Made by a program: the position numbers and the translations under genes
NCBI GenBank assembly: GCA_965247225.1
Contig: CBDFGT010000027.1
Location: forward strand, 124,001 to 188,000
DNA length: 64,000 nt
DNA from: CBDFGT01 sp965247225
GTDB taxonomy: Bacteria > Pseudomonadota > Alphaproteobacteria > Rhizobiales > Rhizobiaceae
Direction: 5' to 3'
In this document: positions 45,990 to 53,979 of the stretch, one piece after another
Layout of the letters: each line of letters begins with the position of its first letter
Position numbering within the stretch: position 1 is the first letter of the stretch
The notes under the pieces: generated by a model
Databases searched by the model: none
What the model was told of the DNA's origin: nothing
The model's input: the letters and a program-made list of their open reading frames with translations, nothing else

Positions 45990-46267
45990 TATTCAGGTTC
46001 ATGGTGAGCGTCAAAACAGGAGACCGGGACCGCAGTCCGGATGTTTGGACACGCACATGAAATGCTGTTGGGAAAGGCCGGAATGCACAATGTTCCGGTC
46101 TGCCTTATGGAGAACCGTGCCGCCGGAACCATTGCTCTTTGGGGCAGGAACCGGAGGCCCCGGAGCCAGCCAACGGATGCTGCAACGAAAAGGCTTCGTT
46201 GTGGCCCAGGGCGCGTGGTCCGACCGATTGTAAACATGTTCCGCAACACGCGGATTCGGAGACCCTT
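45990..46267 (+). promoter_or_regulatory. Leader region upstream of folE with several hairpins
   Basis: The 400-base space between the IscU-like start and folE has no gene. It contains inverted segments: GCAAACCG/CGGTTTTGC just before it (about 45942-45963), CCGGAA/TTCCGG near 46079-46099, CAACGAA/TTCGTTG near 46192-46210, and TCCGC/GCGGA (46240-46254) immediately upstream of the GGAG Shine-Dalgarno. This may be a structured leader of the kind reported as a folE RNA motif in alphaproteobacteria; I could not match a covariation model. Confidence 0.35.
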
Positions 46268-46882
46268 ATGGACGCCAAAGTGATCAATGTTTCCCTGACG
46301 GATCCAACGTCAGACCGCCCCACGCAGAAGGAAGCCGAAGATGCCGTGCGCACATTGTTGCGCTGGGCCGGAGATGATCCGGACCGCGAAGGCCTGGCTG
46401 ACACACCCAAACGGGTTGTCAAAGCGTATAAGGAACTGTTTTCAGGCTACGATCTGGCCGCCGAAGATGTGCTTGGCCGAACCTTTGAAGAGGTCGCAGG
46501 CTATGATGATATGGTGATGGTGCGCGATATCGCATTCTTTTCGCATTGCGAACACCATATGGTGCCGATTATCGGCAAGGCGCATATCGCCTATTTCCCG
46601 GACGGAAAAGTTTTGGGACTGTCCAAGATTGCGCGCCTGGTGGAGATTTTCGGTCGCCGCCTGCAAACACAGGAAACCATGACAGCCCAGATCGCCCGGG
46701 CTCTGGACGAAACCCTGGCCCCGCGCGGTGTGGCGGTTTTGATCGATGCCGAGCATATGTGCATGTCCATGCGCGGTGTGCACAAACAGGGCTCGACAAC
46801 CCTGACAACGACATTTACAGGAAAATTCAAAACCGACCCTGCCGAGCAGGTTCGCTTTATGACCATGTTGCGAACCCGGTAA
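46268..46882 (+). CDS. folE: GTP cyclohydrolase I
   Basis: First enzyme of folate and tetrahydropterin synthesis, converting GTP to dihydroneopterin triphosphate. The 204-aa product has the zinc-site motifs FFSHCEHHMVPIIGKAH and EHMCMSMRGVHKQGS, with DTPKRVVKAYKELFSGY near the N-terminus. The ATG at 46268 (MDAKVINVSLTDPT) has GGAG at good spacing; the frame is open further upstream but not conserved. hisI follows 33 bases later on the same strand and is probably co-transcribed. Confidence 0.97.
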   Translation: MDAKVINVSLTDPTSDRPTQKEAEDAVRTLLRWAGDDPDREGLADTPKRVVKAYKELFSGYDLAAEDVLGRTFEEVAGYDDMVMVRDIAFFSHCEHHMVPIIGKAHIAYFPDGKVLGLSKIARLVEIFGRRLQTQETMTAQIARALDETLAPRGVAVLIDAEHMCMSMRGVHKQGSTTLTTTFTGKFKTDPAEQVRFMTMLRTR

Positions 46883-46915
46883 ATCGGGCGGGTTTGCACC
46901 CAAAGGGATAAGCCT

Positions 46916-47329
46916 GTGACATTTGTATTTTCTGAACCGTCAAAAGACAAGACAGCGCTGGAGGAAGGTGCCGTTTTCTCCCCCAGATTTGATGATAACG
47001 GACTGATCACTGCCATTGTCACCGATTACAGTGACGGACACCTGTTGATGGTCGCGCACATGAATGCCGACGCCCTTGGCCTGACACTGGAAACCGGTAT
47101 TGCCCATTATTACAGCCGGTCGCGCAAAACCCTTTGGAAAAAGGGCGAGACGTCAGGCAATCTGCAAACCGTGCAGGAACTGCGCACCGATTGTGATCAG
47201 GATGCCCTGTGGCTGAAAGTATCTGTGGCGGGCAACGGACCCACATGCCATACGGGTCGCCGGTCCTGCTTCTATCGTGTCGTGACAACGGCAGATGACC
47301 GGGCATTGCTCACCATCGCGCCTGAATAA
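46916..47329 (+). CDS. hisI: Phosphoribosyl-AMP cyclohydrolase
   Basis: Third step of histidine synthesis, opening the purine ring of phosphoribosyl-AMP. The 137-aa enzyme has the zinc/metal motifs SRSRKTLWKKGETSGNLQ, the DCDQDAL aspartates and CHTGRRSCFYR. It begins with GTG 46916, which follows AAGGGA by seven bases. It is a stand-alone HisI (no HisE domain), as is usual in alphaproteobacteria; the other his genes lie elsewhere. Confidence 0.95.
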   Translation: MTFVFSEPSKDKTALEEGAVFSPRFDDNGLITAIVTDYSDGHLLMVAHMNADALGLTLETGIAHYYSRSRKTLWKKGETSGNLQTVQELRTDCDQDALWLKVSVAGNGPTCHTGRRSCFYRVVTTADDRALLTIAPE

Positions 47330-47436
47330 ATATATCAAAAATTAGGCATATGTTTTGATTTCAGGCATTTATGTCAAATTTTCACGAATTTGAAACCATC
47401 CGGGCCTTTTAATCCTGTTTGTGGACAGGAGCTGAA

Positions 47437-47536
47437 GCATGCCGCGCAAAAGTGTGCAGCAGTTTTGCGATAACGACATGCTTGAAAACAAAGACTTGAA
47501 GCGTGGCAATCGAATCTGGAAGATCGCAACACGCTT
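47437..47536. repeat. 100-bp palindromic intergenic repeat, copy 2 (RIME/Bru-RS-like)
   Basis: The second copy of the element at 23544-23643, in the same orientation and the same 100-bp length, with about eight or nine differences by eye. It lies just upstream of the patatin-like gene and could overlap its promoter region; the following AGGAGAAG may serve as part of that gene's ribosome binding region. Confidence 0.8.
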
Positions 47537-47557
47537 CAGGAGAAGGGGTGCGAGGCA

Positions 47558-48529
47558 ATGATGAACTGGAGTCTCAACCGTAACAATTTTGCAGATCCCG
47601 CACATTCTGCTGATGCGGGCGTTCCTCCAGTGCATGATCTTCCCGCCCGTCCGCCTGAAAAGAAAGGTCCAAAGGCGAAGATTGCCCTGGCACTGGGCGG
47701 TGGCGCTGCCAGGGGCTGGGCCCATATCGGCGTCCTGCGCGCCCTTGATGAAGAAGATATCGACGTCAGCATGATCGCCGGAACCTCCATCGGTGCCCTT
47801 GTCGGAGGCTGTTATCTGGCAGGCAAGCTCAATGAGCTGGAACAGTTCGCCCGGTCGCTGACCATGCGGCGCATGGTCGGGTTCATGGATTTTGCCATTG
47901 GCGGCGGCGGCCTGTTTGGCGGCATGCGGCTGACGCGCCGAATGGCAGACCATTTGCAGGATTGCCGCATTGAAAATCTGGACCGGGCGTTTGTCGCCGT
48001 GGCAACAGAGGTCAATACCGGCCATGAGGTCTGGATCAATTCAGGCTCCATGATAACGGCGCTCAGGGCCTCCTATGCCTTGCCCGGTATTTTTGAGCCC
48101 GTCAAATGCAACAACCGCACCCTGGTAGACGGTGCACTGGTCAATCCGGTGCCGGTTTCCGTCTGCCGCGCACATGAGGAACGCCTGGTCATCGCCGTCA
48201 ATCTCCATTATGATCTTTATGGTCGCTCAGCTGTCATCAAGCATAGCGCAAGCTTTCAGAATGAAGTGTCACGCAAGGACAAGACGGAAGGCAGGGAAGC
48301 CCATATGGGGCTGACAGCGGTCATGGTGCAGTCCTTCAACATCATTCAGGATCGCATCTCCCGCGCCCGCCTGGCAGGTGACCCGCCGGACATGTCATTG
48401 CACCCGCGTCTGGCAGATATCGGCCTTTCCGAATTTCACAGGGCCAGCGAATGCATTGATCGCGGATATATGGAAGCAAAACTCAAGATTTCAGAAATCA
48501 AGCGCATGCAGGATATCATGGTCGTATGA
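47558..48529 (+). CDS. Patatin-like phospholipase (RssA type)
   Basis: A 323-aa patatin-family lipid hydrolase. The oxyanion loop is LALGGGAARGWAHIGVL, the nucleophile elbow GTSIGALVGG (G-x-S-x-G), and the dyad aspartate is in LVDGALVNPVPVSV (DGA/G). The first ~40 residues are Pro-rich and probably disordered. The substrate is not known, though bacterial relatives are often phospholipase or lysophospholipase-like. It is preceded by the palindromic repeat and followed by a convergent CBS-domain gene. Confidence 0.92.
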   Translation: MMNWSLNRNNFADPAHSADAGVPPVHDLPARPPEKKGPKAKIALALGGGAARGWAHIGVLRALDEEDIDVSMIAGTSIGALVGGCYLAGKLNELEQFARSLTMRRMVGFMDFAIGGGGLFGGMRLTRRMADHLQDCRIENLDRAFVAVATEVNTGHEVWINSGSMITALRASYALPGIFEPVKCNNRTLVDGALVNPVPVSVCRAHEERLVIAVNLHYDLYGRSAVIKHSASFQNEVSRKDKTEGREAHMGLTAVMVQSFNIIQDRISRARLAGDPPDMSLHPRLADIGLSEFHRASECIDRGYMEAKLKISEIKRMQDIMVV

Positions 48530-48567
48530 TCCGGCCATGATCCCCTTGATGATGCCGAAACCTAGCC

Positions 48568-48996
48568 TCATCCGGCAATATAGGCCTTGATCTGCTCTGC
48601 TTCATGTTCGATGTGACGGATATGGGCCTTGACAACATCGCCAATGGAAATAATGCCAACAAGGCGTCCGCGTTCCTCGACGGGAATATGCCGGGCGCGA
48701 TGCTGGCTCATCATTGCCATTACGGCCTGAACGCTGGTTTTTTCCCCACATTTGTAGACATTGGTCCACATGATGGTGGAAAGCGGCTTGTCGAGACAAT
48801 CTGCGCCGGATTTGGCAATGGCAGCCACGATGTCGCGTTCCGCGAGAATGCCCACAACATGTTCGTCTTGATCGATGATCACCAGTGCACCGACATGATG
48901 TTCATGCAGGGTTTTGGCAGCGTCGCGAATGGTCATTTGCGGCACACAGGTCAAAACTGCGCGGCCCTTCTCGTCCAGTATAGCTTTTACAGACAT
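48568..48996 (-). CDS. CBS-domain pair protein
   Basis: A 142-aa protein made of two CBS domains, each an adenosyl-ligand binding module: MTIRDAAKTLHEHHVGALVI with VGILAERDIVAAIA, and SVQAVMAMMSQHRARHIPV with LVGIISIGDVVKAHI. Proteins of this type sense AMP/ATP, SAM or similar ligands. The ATG 48996 is preceded by AAAGGGAGGA. No partner domain is fused. The specific ligand is unknown. Confidence 0.93.
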   Translation of the reverse strand: MSVKAILDEKGRAVLTCVPQMTIRDAAKTLHEHHVGALVIIDQDEHVVGILAERDIVAAIAKSGADCLDKPLSTIMWTNVYKCGEKTSVQAVMAMMSQHRARHIPVEERGRLVGIISIGDVVKAHIRHIEHEAEQIKAYIAG

Positions 48997-49213
48997 GAAT
49001 TCCTCCCTTTGAGCATTTTCCATTCAAAGAGGCCGGTCCGGGTTCAAAAGGATAATGCGCGCAAATTTCCGCACACCATCAGGACAAGTCCTCCAGCACG
49101 TCTACTGAGAGTATCAAACAATTCCGGAACCATTCCTGCCTCCACAGGAAAACGCACCGGCAATGATATCAAAATTGCACTGACAATGTGTCCTTGACAA
49201 GCAAAAGTTTTCG

Positions 49214-49978
49214 CTATTCCGCTTCGTCCCTGATTTCCGTCCCGGAACTCGCGGAACGCGCTGTCGCCATAGCCTTGTCATGGCCGCGATCAAAAAGCGG
49301 GAAACACAGAAAACCAAACAGAAATCCGCCCAGATGCGCCTCCCAGGCAACAGGCGCTGCGGCACTGTCTGCAAAGCCGCCTCCGGCACTCAAAACCACA
49401 TTGCCGATAAACCAGACAGCCGTGAACATCAGTACGGACCGGTTCTGCAATGCTTCAACGATGCCAAGACGCGGCAGCAAGGCCGGATCGCGCACCAGCA
49501 TACGGTTCCCGTCACCAAAGGCAAAACGGCTGGCAGCACCGGTCAGGGCAGAAATGACCCCGGAAGCGCCCATGAGAAAGAGTACCTGATCAGGATGAAA
49601 CGCCCGGAAGGTGAATGCAGCGACAACGGAAGAGGCGATGCTCATGGCCAGAAATGGCACAACGCCAAGCCTGCGGGCCACGGGTGTGCCAAAAACACAC
49701 AGCCAGATACCGTTCAGCAACAGGTGTTCCCAGCCGCCATGCAAAAAACTGTATGTGACAGGCGACCATAACCAGGCCCAATCCATAAAATCAAACGCAG
49801 GCCCGTAGCGGGCCGGTATGAAGGAAAAGGTCACAAGAAGATCATGGTCCTGACTGTCACTCAAAAGGTAGACCCGACACAGGTGCGTAACCACAAGTGC
49901 CAGAAAAAGCGCCGTAATAACCGGCGGAAGATTGAAAACAGGCTGTTTGCCGGACTGGATTTCTTCACGCGATGTCAT
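49214..49978 (-). CDS. Rhomboid-family intramembrane serine protease
   Basis: A 254-aa protein with six to seven membrane helices. The catalytic serine is in FLMGASGVISALTG (GASG, near residue 140) and the catalytic histidine in WEAHLGGFLFGFLC (near residue 220); HGGWEHLLLNGIWLCVFG is the conserved helix-2 motif. Both residues of the dyad are present. It cleaves membrane proteins within the bilayer; substrates are unknown. Confidence 0.94.
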   Translation of the reverse strand: MTSREEIQSGKQPVFNLPPVITALFLALVVTHLCRVYLLSDSQDHDLLVTFSFIPARYGPAFDFMDWAWLWSPVTYSFLHGGWEHLLLNGIWLCVFGTPVARRLGVVPFLAMSIASSVVAAFTFRAFHPDQVLFLMGASGVISALTGAASRFAFGDGNRMLVRDPALLPRLGIVEALQNRSVLMFTAVWFIGNVVLSAGGGFADSAAAPVAWEAHLGGFLFGFLCFPLFDRGHDKAMATARSASSGTEIRDEAE

Positions 49979-50082
49979 GTCAGTTTTTCCATGTTTTTTT
50001 TCCAGTTCTGGGCCGGAAAGCCGGCATATTCAAGATCCCGGTAACATATTCGGCAGAAATTGCCGTCATGCACCTGAAAACT

Positions 50083-50098
50083 TGGCACGGTTTTCGCA
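50083..50098 (+). promoter_or_regulatory. Candidate sigma-54 (-24/-12) promoter upstream of PAS_5 gene
   Basis: TGGCACGGTTTTCGCA matches the RpoN consensus (TGGCACG-N4-TTGCW) at all but one base, with GG and GC separated by exactly ten bases. It lies about 75 bases before the PAS_5 gene. No upstream activator site was identified, so this is a pattern match only. Confidence 0.5.
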
Positions 50099-50173
50099 AC
50101 TGACATTTCAGAACCTCGAAACTGTGCCACTGTGGTTCAGATTGAACCACCCGTTAATGTATTGGACATCAAA

Positions 50174-50803
50174 ATGCGTCACCCTGTCAGTTCGGAACTG
50201 TTTGCATATTGGCAGCGCCTGCGCGGCAGCAATCCTGCACCTGTGCGCAACGCCATAGAACCCAGCGACATCCGCAGAATTTTGCCTGATCTTTTCATTC
50301 TGGAGAAAACCGCAGAAGGATTCGTTGGTTTCCGGCTGGCCGGAACGCGAATTTGCACACTTTTTGGGCGAGAGTTTCGCGGACACGGCTTCACCGCAAT
50401 GTGGGACAGTGTAAGTTCTGCCCGCATCGAAAAGGCCGCACTGGATGTCATGGACCATTGTGCACCGATGATTTTTTCCGCGCAGGCAAACATTGACGCC
50501 AACCGCCATATTGACATCGAGATCACCATGCTGCCGGTATCGTCGGCGGAGGGACAGACAGACCGGTTGATCGGATCGCTGGCCGTCCTTGACCCGAGCC
50601 AGTTGCGGGCTGGTGAAATTGCCCTGTGCCTGCATTTCCAGGGTGTGAGGGTTTTGAATTCCGACATGGCGCAAACAGAAAAACTGGCAGCACTCCCGCT
50701 CACCGGACATCTGGATGTGCCGCTCCGTCAGCCTGGCACATTGGGCCTGTTTTTCCACCGCGTCATGCATTTGCGCGTGTTCGATGGTGGCCGTCAGGAT
50801 TGA
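50174..50803 (+). CDS. PAS_5 domain protein
   Basis: A 209-aa protein with one PAS-like domain of the PF07310 (PAS_5) type, common in alphaproteobacteria: ELFAYWQRLRGSNPAPVRNA, DIRRILPDLFILE and GFVGFRLAGTRICTLFGREF. There is no output domain, so it may act as a stand-alone sensor. The ATG at 50174 is favoured; a GTG at 50132 would add 14 residues. A putative sigma-54 promoter lies upstream and a 10-bp inverted repeat follows the stop, before the aldolase gene. Confidence 0.85.
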   Translation: MRHPVSSELFAYWQRLRGSNPAPVRNAIEPSDIRRILPDLFILEKTAEGFVGFRLAGTRICTLFGREFRGHGFTAMWDSVSSARIEKAALDVMDHCAPMIFSAQANIDANRHIDIEITMLPVSSAEGQTDRLIGSLAVLDPSQLRAGEIALCLHFQGVRVLNSDMAQTEKLAALPLTGHLDVPLRQPGTLGLFFHRVMHLRVFDGGRQD

Positions 50804-50808
50804 GGTTT

Positions 50809-50862
50809 GACATTTCCGGAATTGCAATGTCAGCATGCGCCGTTCACAGTTTCGGAAATGTC
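50809..50862 (+). promoter_or_regulatory. 10-bp perfect inverted repeat before the aldolase gene
   Basis: GACATTTCCG (50809-50818) and CGGAAATGTC (50853-50862) are perfect inverted copies 34 bases apart, directly followed by the GGGGAG Shine-Dalgarno of the aldolase gene. A similar GACATTTC-GAA-CTGTG sequence is found at about 50102-50130, just downstream of the candidate sigma-54 promoter. It may be an operator or an mRNA hairpin. Confidence 0.4.
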
Positions 50863-50876
50863 GGGGAGCCTTGCCA

Positions 50877-51641
50877 ATGTCCATGTTCAATATTCGCCAT
50901 ACGACGGACAATCTGCCTTATCACGACGAGCGCGTCGATCTGGCTGCAGCCTTTCGCTGGACGGCCCGCCTGAAAATGCATGAGGCTGTCGCCAACCACT
51001 TTTCGCTGGCGGTCAATCCATCCGGCACCCGGTTCCTGATGAATCCGGACCAGAAGCATTTTTCGCTGATCAGGGCGAGCGATCTCCTGCTGCTGGATGC
51101 CAATGACCGCACGACCATGGAGCATCCGGACGCACCGGACCCGACAGCATGGGCCATCCACAGTGCCGTGCACCGGCGCGTGCCGCACGCGCGTTGCGTC
51201 ATGCATGTCCATTCCATTTATGCAACTGTGCTGGCGTCCCTGGCCGACAGCCGCCTGGTTCCGGTGGATCAGAATACCGCCATGTTCTTCAACCGGATTG
51301 TCATCGACGAAAACTACGGAGGATTTGCTTTCGAGGCGGAAGGCGAGCGGGTATCCGCGCTGTTGCAAAACCCCAAACACAGCGTCATGATCATGGGCAA
51401 CCATGGCGTGCTTGTTCTCGGCAAGGATGTCGCCGATACATTCAACAGAATGTATTATTTCGAGCGTGCGGCAGAAACCTACATCAAGGCCCTGCAGACC
51501 GGTCAGCCGTTGCGGGTTCTTTCAGATGCCATTGCGGCCAGGGTCGCGGATGAAAACGACACCTATCCGCAGCAGGCCATCCGTCATTTCGAGGATCTGA
51601 AAACCATCCTGCGCAACGAGGAGTCCGATTTCGCCAGCTGA
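50877..51641 (+). CDS. Class II aldolase/adducin-family protein
   Basis: A 254-aa class II aldolase fold enzyme. The zinc-binding HxH is in CVMHVHSIYATVLASL, with MGNHGVLVLGKDVADTFNRM carrying the third His and the conserved loop; the N-terminal AANHFSLAVNPSG-like segment fits the family. Relatives act on phospho-sugars or as decarboxylases; no substrate is clear. The ATG 50877 is preceded by GGGGAG. It may be co-expressed with the PAS_5 gene. Confidence 0.9.
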   Translation: MSMFNIRHTTDNLPYHDERVDLAAAFRWTARLKMHEAVANHFSLAVNPSGTRFLMNPDQKHFSLIRASDLLLLDANDRTTMEHPDAPDPTAWAIHSAVHRRVPHARCVMHVHSIYATVLASLADSRLVPVDQNTAMFFNRIVIDENYGGFAFEAEGERVSALLQNPKHSVMIMGNHGVLVLGKDVADTFNRMYYFERAAETYIKALQTGQPLRVLSDAIAARVADENDTYPQQAIRHFEDLKTILRNEESDFAS

Positions 51642-51649
51642 CGCTGGCG
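51632..51649. terminator. Short hairpin between convergent aldolase and HlyU genes
   Basis: CGCCAGC (51632-51638) and GCTGGCG (51643-51649) form a perfect 7-bp stem with a four-base loop holding the aldolase stop codon. No T run follows on either strand, so it is at best a weak bidirectional terminator. Confidence 0.3.
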
Positions 51650-51653
51650 CATG

Positions 51654-51971
51654 TCAGGCATTGCGCGTCGGTGCACCATCGGAAAAAAGCGATGGTCCGT
51701 TCTGGTCTATGATCTGGCGGGCCTTGCGGAATGTGCCTTCCAGTGCATCATCCAGTGACGAATAGACATCGGCGCGAATGAATGTGCGCACATGGGTTGC
51801 TTCACCAACCTGTTTTTCAATGCGGCCTGCCAGACGGTACTGGCTGCCTTCGCGCAAAGGTGTTGCAAAGATTATGCAATCACCATGGCTGGCGGTCTTG
51901 GCTTGCGAAACCGTTTCGCCTTTTGTACCACCGGAAAACAAACGGGCCATTTTTGAAAAAAACGATGTCAT
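51654..51971 (-). CDS. HlyU-family protein
   Basis: A 105-aa protein of the HlyU family (PF10115): CIIFATPLREGSQYRLAGRIEK, HVRTFIRADVYSSLDDALEGT and FRKARQIIDQNG. Named after a Vibrio haemolysin regulator, but the alphaproteobacterial members are small proteins of unproven function. The ATG 51971 has GGGAGAG upstream. It is divergent from the following hydrolase gene and convergent with the aldolase. Confidence 0.87.
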   Translation of the reverse strand: MTSFFSKMARLFSGGTKGETVSQAKTASHGDCIIFATPLREGSQYRLAGRIEKQVGEATHVRTFIRADVYSSLDDALEGTFRKARQIIDQNGPSLFSDGAPTRNA

Positions 51972-52133
51972 TGGCAGCTCTCCCTGTCTCTGTTGGCAAA
52001 ATCCGGCGGATCTGCACCGCAATATGGCTGGTTGGGACAGGTTCATACAGGAAAAATGGGTTTTTGACAGCCATTTCGCATTGGTACAAGAATTGACTGG
52101 AAGGATTCTGCCACTATCCGTGGCGAAAAAGAT

Positions 52134-53129
52134 ATGCGCAATCCGGGTATGGGGGTGGGCAGGCTGATGCTGATTGTGATGGCGCTTTTCACGGCTTTGG
52201 CCGTCCTCTTTCTGGCCGGTCCAAGACCTGCGGCAAACACAGCGATCACGGTCAATCCCGCCACAATTCCTGATGATCCGGACGCCTGGCTTGCCAGTTC
52301 CGAAGCCGCATATCCAGACATTCGCCCCGGCAATCAGAAGCAGATCCTCTGGGCCGATCCGGCAACCAGGTCCAGAACCCGCTACAGCGTGATCTATCTC
52401 CACGGATTCTCCGCCTCCCCCGGCGAGGTGCGCCCGCTTCCCGATCTGGTTGCAAAGGCACTCGGGGCCAATCTGTATTTCACCCGTTTTGCCGGTCATG
52501 GCCGCAGCAGCGACGCCATGGGAGAGCCGACGGTTCAGGACTGGGCCAATGATTTTGCCGAGGCCGTTGCTATCGGGGAACGGCTTGGCGACCGGATGAT
52601 CCTGATGTCGACATCGACAGGGGGCTCCATTGCCACATGGGGACTGGCCGACACCGCCCTGTCCCGAAATGTTGCAGCCACGATTTTCATATCCCCCAAT
52701 TATGGCTTGCAGGGCACCGGCGCGAGCCTTTTGAATGGTCCCTGGGCACGGCAACTGGCCGAATGGCTGATTGGCAAGAGGCGACGTTTCGTGCCAGCCA
52801 ACGACCTGCAAAAACAATACTGGACCTGTGAATATCCGACCGGAGCATTGATACCGATGGCGACCTTCGTCCGCCTGGCGCAGGAAACCCCTGTCAGCAC
52901 CATCAAGATTCCGGCCCTGTTTCTCTATTCATCGCGCGACAAGGTGGTTGATCCCTGCGAAACCGTGCGCATTGCCGGTCTTTGGGGCGGCACAAAGGAG
53001 ATTGCCGATCTGGGCGCGGTGCAGGACGTCCATGATCATGTTCTGGCAGGTGATGCTCTGGGCCCGGACAACACCAATGCCGTGTTTGAGCAGATCATGG
53101 CCTGGCTGCGACACAGGCTTCCGGCCTGA
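52134..53129 (+). CDS. Alpha/beta-hydrolase-fold membrane-anchored or exported protein
   Basis: A 331-aa protein with one N-terminal hydrophobic helix (LMLIVMALFTALAVLFLAG) and a hydrolase core: SVIYLHGFSASPGEVRPL, FAGHGRSSDAMGEPTV, the elbow MSTSTGGSIATWG, a late acid in LYSSRDKVVDPCE and a His near DVHDHVL. The elbow S-T-S-T-G-G departs from G-x-S-x-G but keeps a serine. Its reaction is unknown. Confidence 0.83.
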   Translation: MRNPGMGVGRLMLIVMALFTALAVLFLAGPRPAANTAITVNPATIPDDPDAWLASSEAAYPDIRPGNQKQILWADPATRSRTRYSVIYLHGFSASPGEVRPLPDLVAKALGANLYFTRFAGHGRSSDAMGEPTVQDWANDFAEAVAIGERLGDRMILMSTSTGGSIATWGLADTALSRNVAATIFISPNYGLQGTGASLLNGPWARQLAEWLIGKRRRFVPANDLQKQYWTCEYPTGALIPMATFVRLAQETPVSTIKIPALFLYSSRDKVVDPCETVRIAGLWGGTKEIADLGAVQDVHDHVLAGDALGPDNTNAVFEQIMAWLRHRLPA

Positions 53130-53249
53130 TCCTGTCCGCAAGGCACCAAAGCATGCCATACAATCTGCCGTTTGCTTTGCGTAACCTCTTTTTTGACACG
53201 AGAATCGGGATAATACTGGCACCACAATCGAATTTCGGGGATCACGAGA

Positions 53250-53852
53250 ATGCAGCACAGGCACACACAGATGCAGGCCCTCAAACTGTCCGCATGCGTT
53301 GCGGCCATGATGCTATATGCAGGCCACGCACTGGCCGGACCACTAGCCGATGGAGCGCAGAAGGCCGAAGATCTCGCCAGATCCGGCAAGACACAGGAAG
53401 CCTACAGCGCCATTCGCGATGCGGTCGGTGATTTTTCGGCAACGCTGCCGTTCACCATCGGCAAGGCGACATTCGTCACAGAACCGCCGGCTGGATATGG
53501 TATCTATACACCGCGAAAAACATCGGAATTCAAGGCCTCGGAACCGCTGATCACCTATATCGAACCCATTGGCCTGACCTGGAAACCGGCAGGAGAGGCA
53601 GGAAAACAGGAGACCAGGTTTACGGTCGATTTTGATGTCCTGGACAGTACCGGAGACGTGCTGGCAAGCCGGAAAGGCTTCGGCAATTTTGCCTTTGTCG
53701 GCTACTATCGCAACCAGGAACTGTTTACCCATCTCAAGCTCGACATCTCGTCCGCCCCTGCAGGCTCCTATGTCCTGCGCTACAGCCTCAACGATAGCAA
53801 CAGCGGCCGCACCGCAAAAGTCGAGCAGCCCTTCACCATCGTTGCGAAGTAA
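53250..53852 (+). CDS. Secreted protein of unknown function
   Basis: A 200-aa exported protein with a signal peptide (LKLSACVAAMMLYAGHALAG). The mature part has LADGAQKAEDLARSGKTQEA, a central ETRFTVDFDVLDSTGDVLAS strand region and SYVLRYSLNDSNSGRTAKVE at the end, suggesting a small beta-sandwich. I do not recognise a family name. GGGGATCACGAGA lies before the ATG 53250. The hydrolase upstream is 120 bases away. Confidence 0.75.
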   Translation: MQHRHTQMQALKLSACVAAMMLYAGHALAGPLADGAQKAEDLARSGKTQEAYSAIRDAVGDFSATLPFTIGKATFVTEPPAGYGIYTPRKTSEFKASEPLITYIEPIGLTWKPAGEAGKQETRFTVDFDVLDSTGDVLASRKGFGNFAFVGYYRNQELFTHLKLDISSAPAGSYVLRYSLNDSNSGRTAKVEQPFTIVAK

Positions 53853-53951
53853 CGCGCAATACACCGCACGGACGTCACGGCAGGTTTTGCGGACGAGCCA
53901 CGCACCGGCGCGGCTTTTTTGCTTGCCTTGCGGACAGCGTACTGCTATTTC

Positions 53952-53979
53952 ATTTCAACGATTCAAGGATTGTTGAAAT
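53952..53979 (+). promoter_or_regulatory. ArsR operator-like inverted repeat
   Basis: ATTTCAACGAT (53952-53962) and ATTGTTGAAAT (53969-53979) are inverted copies matching at 10 of 11 bases, six bases apart, ending at the base before the ATG of the ArsR-ArsC gene. ArsR repressors bind such imperfect palindromes, so this is the likely autoregulatory site for the arsenic operon. Confidence 0.7.
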
